A stretch of DNA of 9,936 bases from NCBI GenBank assembly GCA_009840065.1, contig VXON01000105.1:1-9936 (forward strand). Direction: 5' to 3'. The position numbers and the translations under genes were made by a program. This document shows, in pieces, positions 6,313 to 9,936 of the stretch. This stretch comes from Cenarchaeum sp. SB0662_bin_33. GTDB lineage: Archaea; Thermoproteota; Nitrososphaeria; Nitrososphaerales; Nitrosopumilaceae. A model generated the notes under the pieces. The model was given only the letters and a program-made list of their open reading frames with translations, had not been told where the DNA came from and searched no databases. How positions within the stretch are numbered: position 1 is the first letter of the stretch; each line of letters opens with the position of its first letter.

Positions 6313-6912
6313 ATGGGCCGAAAAGAGAGGCGCGAGCGTGAACAAAAGAGAGCCAACTATGCATCAAAGCATGCCGCCGAGAAGCGCAAGCATATGATGA
6401 TAGCAATAGGTGTGCTAGGTGCCGTCGGGGCCATAGTTGGATGGTCGGCATTTGTCTTTGTGACTCTGGACCCTGCCGACATAGGCGGCGCGCCCATGGG
6501 TGCCGGAGCCCTTAACAGCGCCCACACACATACGGGCATACTTGTAAAGATATTTGGAGACACATTCCCATTCCATGAGACGGGATACCAGATACAGTCA
6601 AACTGGATACACTTTGAGAATCATGACGGTACCACGATTCACAAACACGCCACCGGTGTGGATTTGGGATTTCTGTTCAACTCACTGGACATAGGACTCA
6701 CAGATCAATGCTATCAGTTCCCTAGCGGGCAGGAGTTCTGCACCAATGATGAGTACAAACTGCGATTCTTTATCAACAATGTGGAGATGAATGATATTCG
6801 CGGTTATGAGCCCATGGAGAACGACCGCGTACTGATTCTATACGGCAACGAGTCTGAGGAGGAGGTAGGCGCCTATCTAGACGAGCTGAACAGTATGGAA
6901 TTGGTTAGATGA
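6313..6912 (+). CDS. Membrane-anchored His/Cys protein, function unknown
   Basis: A 199-residue protein. The first 27 residues are strongly basic (GRKERREREQKR), and one hydrophobic segment follows at about 28-51. Residues 52-199 should therefore lie outside the cell membrane. The outer domain has a regular set of histidines: His 71 and 73 (HTHTG), His 100 and 104 (IHFENHDG) and His 110 and 112 (IHKH). It also has just two cysteines, 133 and 143 (QCYQFPSGQEFC), which could form a disulfide. The His pattern suggests a metal site, but this is inference. From memory it resembles an uncharacterised archaeal family with HEHAD and HLHDG motifs, sometimes loosely labelled as disulfide isomerase; no CxxC is present, so that label is not supported. 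Its stop overlaps the ilvD start by ATGA, implying co-translation. ATG 6313 fits the TATA spacing. Confidence 0.8.
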   Translation: MGRKERREREQKRANYASKHAAEKRKHMMIAIGVLGAVGAIVGWSAFVFVTLDPADIGGAPMGAGALNSAHTHTGILVKIFGDTFPFHETGYQIQSNWIHFENHDGTTIHKHATGVDLGFLFNSLDIGLTDQCYQFPSGQEFCTNDEYKLRFFINNVEMNDIRGYEPMENDRVLILYGNESEEEVGAYLDELNSMELVR

Positions 6913-8576
6913 TATCGAGCCGCAATGTTCTGGAGGGTGTCTCTAGGGCCCCCCATCGTGCCATGTACAAGGCCATGGGGCTGAACGATGAGGACCTATC
7001 AAAGCATATGGTTGGCGTATCCCATGCCGGCAACGAGGCTACTCCATGCAATATACATCTGTCATCACTAGCCCAGAAGGCCAAGCGCGGGGTATCTGAT
7101 GCCGGTGCCACGCCTAGGGAGTTTGGCACTATAGCGGTTAGTGACGGAATAGCCATGGGCCATGAGGGGATGAAGTCATCATTGGTATCACGGGAGATAA
7201 TTGCAGACTCGATAGAGCTCATGGTGCGCGCCCACCAGTATGATGCAGTGGTGGGACTGGCCGGATGTGACAAGAGCCTGCCCGGCACAATGATGGCCAT
7301 GGCCCGCCTGAATGTGCCATCTGTCTTTGTGTATGGGGGTACTATAATGCCCGGAATGCTTGAGGGTCATGAGCTCACCGTAGTGGACGTATACGAGGCA
7401 GTAGGCGCATACAATGCCGGTCAGCTGACCCTAGAGTCACTAAAGAACATTGAGGATGCGGCCTGCCCCTCAGCAGGTTCCTGCGGGGGCATGTTTACCG
7501 CAAATACGATGGCATCCATATCCGAAGTGATGGGACTAGCCCTACCCGGAAGTGCTAGTCCGCCGGCCGAGGATCCCCGCCGGCAACAGATTGTATATGA
7601 TAGCGGTGTTGCATGCGTGAAACTATTGGAGAATGGAATTAGGCCCTTGGACATACTCACATTTGAGGCATTTGAGAATGCCATTACAATACTAAACGCA
7701 CTGGGCGGCTCTACAAACGGCATACTACATTTATTGGCCCTGGCCGGCGAGGCTGGCATAAAACTTGACTATGGTGACTTTGAGCGCATCCGCAAGGTAA
7801 CCCCTCATGTAGCAGACATGAGGCCCGGCGGCAACTATGTGATGAACTCGCTGGACAAGATAGGTGGCATACCACTGGTGATGAAGAGTCTCTTGGACCA
7901 TGGCTTGTTACATGGAGACTGCCTCACGGTTACGTCAGATACGATATCTGAGAATCTACGGGATACGGGAGTAGTCGATCCACAACAGAGAATAGTCCGA
8001 ACACCAAGCACTCCACTGCACCCCCGGGGTACGGCAAACATACTCTGGGGCAGTCTGGCACCGGAGGGAGCTGTAATCAAAACCGCGGGCGTTGGTATAG
8101 ACAGATTTACAGGCAGGGCCAAGGTCTTTGATAGAGAGGAGGATGCATTTGAGAGTGCGTCCGGGGGCGGCATATCAGAGGGTGATGTGGTTGTTATACG
8201 ATACGAGGGGCCAAGGGGTGGGCCGGGCATGCGGGAGATGCTATCAACCACTGCGGCGCTGGTGGGTCAGGGATTAGGCAAGAAGGTTGCGATGGTTACC
8301 GATGGAAGATTCTCTGGAGGTACTAGAGGATTCATGGTGGGCCATGTGGCACCGGAGGCCTTTGTCGGCGGACCCATAAGTCTTGTGGAGGATGGTGATG
8401 TAATATCCATAGATTTGTCCTTGGGCCGCATAGACTTGGAGGTACCCACCCAGACATTAAACCATAGAAAAAGCCTGTGGCAGCCACCAAAACCAAACTA
8501 TGCTCACGGGGCTCTTGCAAAGTATGCATTCATGGCAGGGTCCGCTGCGCATGGTGCCGTCACAAGACCACTATGA
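6909..8576 (+). CDS. ilvD: Dihydroxy-acid dehydratase
   Basis: Removes water from 2,3-dihydroxy-isovalerate and 2,3-dihydroxy-3-methylvalerate to give the 2-keto acids for valine/leucine and isoleucine; cytoplasmic. It is full length at 555 residues. The three cluster cysteines are Cys 47 (ATPCNIH), Cys 120 (GLAGCDKSLPG) and Cys 192 (SAGSCGGMFTANTM). Lys 122 matches the lysine that is carbamylated in the family and binds Mg2+. Ser 469 in DGRFSGGTRG is the catalytic base region. Sequence alone does not say whether the cluster is [2Fe-2S] or [4Fe-4S]. The start gives the family N-terminus (RAPHRAMYKAMGLNDED) and overlaps the previous gene by 4 nt. The last 6 nt overlap the facing regulator gene. 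Sugar-acid dehydratases are paralogues, but the N-terminal motifs favour IlvD. Confidence 0.95.
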   Translation: MISSRNVLEGVSRAPHRAMYKAMGLNDEDLSKHMVGVSHAGNEATPCNIHLSSLAQKAKRGVSDAGATPREFGTIAVSDGIAMGHEGMKSSLVSREIIADSIELMVRAHQYDAVVGLAGCDKSLPGTMMAMARLNVPSVFVYGGTIMPGMLEGHELTVVDVYEAVGAYNAGQLTLESLKNIEDAACPSAGSCGGMFTANTMASISEVMGLALPGSASPPAEDPRRQQIVYDSGVACVKLLENGIRPLDILTFEAFENAITILNALGGSTNGILHLLALAGEAGIKLDYGDFERIRKVTPHVADMRPGGNYVMNSLDKIGGIPLVMKSLLDHGLLHGDCLTVTSDTISENLRDTGVVDPQQRIVRTPSTPLHPRGTANILWGSLAPEGAVIKTAGVGIDRFTGRAKVFDREEDAFESASGGGISEGDVVVIRYEGPRGGPGMREMLSTTAALVGQGLGKKVAMVTDGRFSGGTRGFMVGHVAPEAFVGGPISLVEDGDVISIDLSLGRIDLEVPTQTLNHRKSLWQPPKPNYAHGALAKYAFMAGSAAHGAVTRPL

Positions 8577-8918
8577 GCCGTTTCTATATTCTGAGTTTGG
8601 ATACAGCATCAGCTCGGGTTCCATACCCGTCATAAATATCTCAACCCTGCCGATGCGGCTTCTATACATCTTTACCTTCTTTCTATCTTCGACGTAGAAC
8701 CGCTCCACGGTAACAAGCGCTAGGTCCTCTAGGTGTGTCAGTATCTTGTATACCGAGGATATGGAGATTTCAAGCTCCGTGGATATCTGGTTGACTCCCT
8801 TGGCCTCGTCCCTGACTGAAAATAATATGGCCCTAGTGTACACGTTGGAGAGTGCCTCAATTATCTTTTGAGTGACATCAAACTCTTTTAATTTTAGTAT
8901 TGGTGGCTTCTCGTACAT
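8571..8918 (-). CDS. Winged-helix DNA-binding regulator (second of pair)
   Basis: A 115-residue protein. It begins with a helix (TQKIIEALSNVYTRAILFSV), followed by a helix-turn-helix (about 43-65; VNQISTELEISISSVYKILTHLEDLAL). A basic wing follows (ERFYVEDRKKVKMYRSRIGRVEI). This is the ArsR/TrmB-like shape common among small archaeal regulators. There is no ligand domain, cysteine or metal motif, so the signal sensed is unknown. It is roughly 45% identical by eye to the protein encoded just upstream, so the two look like a tandem duplication. Its ATG follows the stop of its partner by 1 nt with no Shine-Dalgarno, which implies coupled translation. Its stop codon lies inside the last codons of ilvD on the other strand. 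Confidence 0.82.
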   Translation of the reverse strand: MYEKPPILKLKEFDVTQKIIEALSNVYTRAILFSVRDEAKGVNQISTELEISISSVYKILTHLEDLALVTVERFYVEDRKKVKMYRSRIGRVEIFMTGMEPELMLYPNSEYRNGS

Positions 8919-8919
8919 T

Positions 8920-9258
8920 TTAGTTGGGGGCTAACTCAAGGATGGTTTCAGGCTTTGATCCCTCAATGCGGATCTCTGCCTTTGCTATGCGACTTTTGTA
9001 TAACTTGAACTTCTTTCTTCCCCGGGGCTCTACATCTATTCTTGTAACCTCCATGAGGGCTAGATCAACTAGCGTGGATAGTTTTTTGTATACTGAACTT
9101 AGGGGTATGTGCAACTCTTCGGAGAGCTCGGCGGCACTCTTCTCATCCTTTATTGTAGCGAGCAACAGGGCCCTTGACTCGGCATCAGCAAGAGCTACAA
9201 GTATCTTTTGTGTTGTGTCGTATTTTAATAACTGCAGGAGAGATATGGACCTAGACAT
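8920..9258 (-). CDS. Winged-helix DNA-binding regulator (first of pair)
   Basis: A 112-residue protein, paralogue of the gene that follows it. The N-terminal helix (TTQKILVALADAESRALLLAT) leads into a helix-turn-helix (about 42-64; AAELSEELHIPLSSVYKKLSTLVDLAL). A very basic wing follows (RIDVEPRGRKKFKLYKSRIAKAEIRI). The two proteins share TQKI, SSVYK, DLAL, RKK and SRI blocks. ATG 9258 has a TATA box (TTTAAATA) 23-30 bp upstream and essentially no leader. A 14-bp palindrome overlaps that promoter, so self-control is plausible. Candidate targets are its own operon, ilvD (convergent) and the divergent RNA candidate. The broader family assignment (ArsR versus TrmB) is uncertain. Confidence 0.83.
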   Translation of the reverse strand: MSRSISLLQLLKYDTTQKILVALADAESRALLLATIKDEKSAAELSEELHIPLSSVYKKLSTLVDLALMEVTRIDVEPRGRKKFKLYKSRIAKAEIRIEGSKPETILELAPN

Positions 9259-9280
9259 GATGACATAGTATTGTAATGGC

Positions 9281-9288
9281 TATTTAAA
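9281..9288 (-). promoter_or_regulatory. TATA box of the regulator pair
   Basis: TTTAAATA on the minus strand lies 23-30 bp before the ATG at 9258, fitting a leaderless transcript. It is one of the clearest archaeal promoters in the window. Confidence 0.6.
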
Positions 9289-9299
9289 CAAAATTGTTT
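9286..9299. promoter_or_regulatory. Candidate operator between two divergent promoters
   Basis: AAACAA-AA-TTGTTT is an inverted repeat with perfect 6-bp arms. It overlaps the upstream edge of the regulator TATA box (9281-9288) and ends 2 bp before a second TATA-like element facing the other way (9302-9309). A dimeric winged-helix protein bound here could control both. The arms are low-complexity A/T, so the assignment is tentative. Confidence 0.4.
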
Positions 9300-9301
9300 G
9301 T

Positions 9302-9309
9302 TTTATAAA
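9302..9309 (+). promoter_or_regulatory. TATA-like box facing right, before a structured RNA candidate
   Basis: TTTATAAA sits about 26 bp before position 9332, where the outer stem of the candidate RNA begins. No protein start lies at that distance, which hints that the product is RNA. Confidence 0.45.
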
Positions 9310-9331
9310 AATAGAACAATTAAAGGCTGCC

Positions 9332-9484
9332 CCTGATGATTCTCCCCTGTAGAGACATGGTATTTTCCAAACCATCAAATGTATACCCATGTCTGTTAAT
9401 ATGTGGGAGGTAAAACCAGATGTGATGTATTGCCAGACCAGACAGACAAGTAGGTTGGCACTCCTGAGGTGGAGAATCATGAGG
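9332..9484 (+). ncRNA. Candidate structured RNA, three-stem fold
   Basis: The outer stem pairs 9332-9345 (CCTGATGATTCTCC) with 9471-9484 (GGAGAATCATGAGG), 13 of 14 positions, with one G-G mismatch. Inside it are two bulged hairpins. The first is AGACATGG+TAT (9353-9363) with ATA+CCATGTCT (9383-9394), 11 bp with C9386 bulged. The second is TGCCA+ACC (9431-9439, G9436 bulged) with GGT+TGGCA (9453-9460), 8 bp. The result is a compact three-way-junction shape. A TATA-like box at 9302-9309 predicts a start near 9332 on the plus strand; no comparable box was found for the minus strand. No tRNA, 5S, SRP, RNase P or C/D-box signature was recognised. A T-run at 9579-9583 could end a longer transcript. 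Function unknown. Confidence 0.45.
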
Positions 9485-9936
9485 TAGAATCTACATAGAT
9501 GAATCACAACATGTTGAGGATGAAATCCTGTGCCTGTCGCAAGTTTATGCGCATAGTACTCTGCAAAAAGATCCGATATTTTTCGGTGCCCGACGGTAAC
9601 GGAATTTCTTACCCGAAGGGATTGATTTGGGCCGCCCTTCTGCATGGCAGCCAGCGTCCTGTCCAATATGGTACATACTCAACCCTCTCTGATGCGGATA
9701 CGTTAGATTTTACCTATGCATGAAATCAGATTTACGCAGACGGTGGTGGCTTGCCACAAAATGGTAGATAAACATTGCATTTGCATTTTTGGCAATGGAT
9801 TACAATACGGGGCGGTGTAAAACAAAAACGTGTTGGGTGGTATAGTATTACTGCTTGAAATCACTACAATTACAATTCAGTAAACTGCCGTATCAGGCGC
9901 ATATGCAATATACAACGGTTACCCAAGGGCGATGAG
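9485..9936. other. Region without a supported gene
   Basis: No frame on either strand looks like a protein. Short palindromes cluster at the left: GTAGA-a-TCTAC (9484-9494), CAACATGTTG (9507-9516), AGGAT-gaa-ATCCT (9517-9529), TATGCGCATA (9546-9555), and CCGA-tatttt-TCGG (9573-9586), which contains a T5 run. Further right are GAAGGG/CCCTTC (9615-9640), GTGGC-tt-GCCAC (9746-9757) and CATTGC/GCAATG (9773-9797). They may extend the RNA candidate to the left or be terminators. The last 100 bp hold no clear start of a gene. Confidence 0.5.

Noticed and set aside
8267..8529. Minus-strand frames inside ilvD
   Set aside because: Shadows of the strongly supported ilvD frame; no motifs.
9333..9470. 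C/D-box guide RNA (a TGATGAT near 9334)
   Set aside because: The first base does not fit the C-box consensus, and no D box (CTGA) lies at a usual distance.
9332..9484. Miniature transposable element with 14-bp terminal repeats
   Set aside because: No matching target-site duplication flanks the repeats, no second copy in the window, and nested internal hairpins fit an RNA better.
9280..9666. 128-residue minus-strand frame
   Set aside because: Composition (many Cys, His, Ile, Leu), no motif, no promoter or ribosome site, and it runs over the divergent promoters and the paired RNA stems.
9499..9723. 74-residue plus-strand frame
   Set aside because: No recognisable domain, no Shine-Dalgarno or well-spaced TATA box, and it overlaps several palindromes.
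1..9936. tRNA, rRNA, CRISPR array or insertion sequence
   Set aside because: No T-loop-like segment with paired arms, no rRNA signature, no regularly spaced direct repeats and no transposase-like frame were seen.

Overview
This window reads as archaeal chromosome, most likely Thaumarchaeota/Nitrososphaerota (the ammonia-oxidising archaea). The evidence is indirect. Starts sit about 25 bp behind TATA-like boxes with almost no leader, one internal gene has a GGTGAT Shine-Dalgarno, AUA and AGG/AGA codons are used heavily, and the proteins look archaeal. Genes look close to 50% GC and the long gaps are visibly AT-richer (judged by eye). There is no 16S rRNA or ammonia-oxidation gene to fix the lineage.

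Layout: 1-534 has no convincing protein gene but holds several inverted repeats. 535-2259 (+) is a radical SAM protein. 2256-2338 looks like a two-sided terminator zone between convergent genes. 2372-3854 (-) carries the two ATPases of a LivFG-type ABC importer. They diverge across a 55-bp promoter gap from the two permeases LivH and LivM (3910-5885, +). 5886-6312 is non-coding. 6313-8576 (+) is a two-gene unit: a membrane-anchored His/Cys protein overlapping ilvD (dihydroxy-acid dehydratase) by 4 nt. 8571-9258 (-) is a tandem pair of paralogous winged-helix regulators whose last codons overlap the end of ilvD. 9259-9936 has no convincing protein gene but holds a divergent promoter region and a strong candidate structured RNA.

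How the genes may work together: the permeases and ATPases form four of the five parts of a branched-chain amino acid/amide/urea-type uptake system. The periplasmic-type binding protein is missing here. IlvD makes the 2-keto acids that lead to valine, isoleucine and leucine. A shared branched-chain amino acid theme is therefore possible, but transporter substrate cannot be read from sequence. The two regulators are near enough to act on themselves, on ilvD, or on the divergent RNA candidate.

Main points for a second look: (1) a candidate structured RNA at about 9332-9484, with a TATA box at the right distance and a palindrome shared with the divergent regulator promoter; (2) a weaker nested RNA candidate at about 226-385; (3) livF has no ATG/GTG/TTG start that preserves its conserved N-terminus, and an ATA codon stands exactly where the start should be; (4) divergent livGF/livHM halves appear to share one TATA element.
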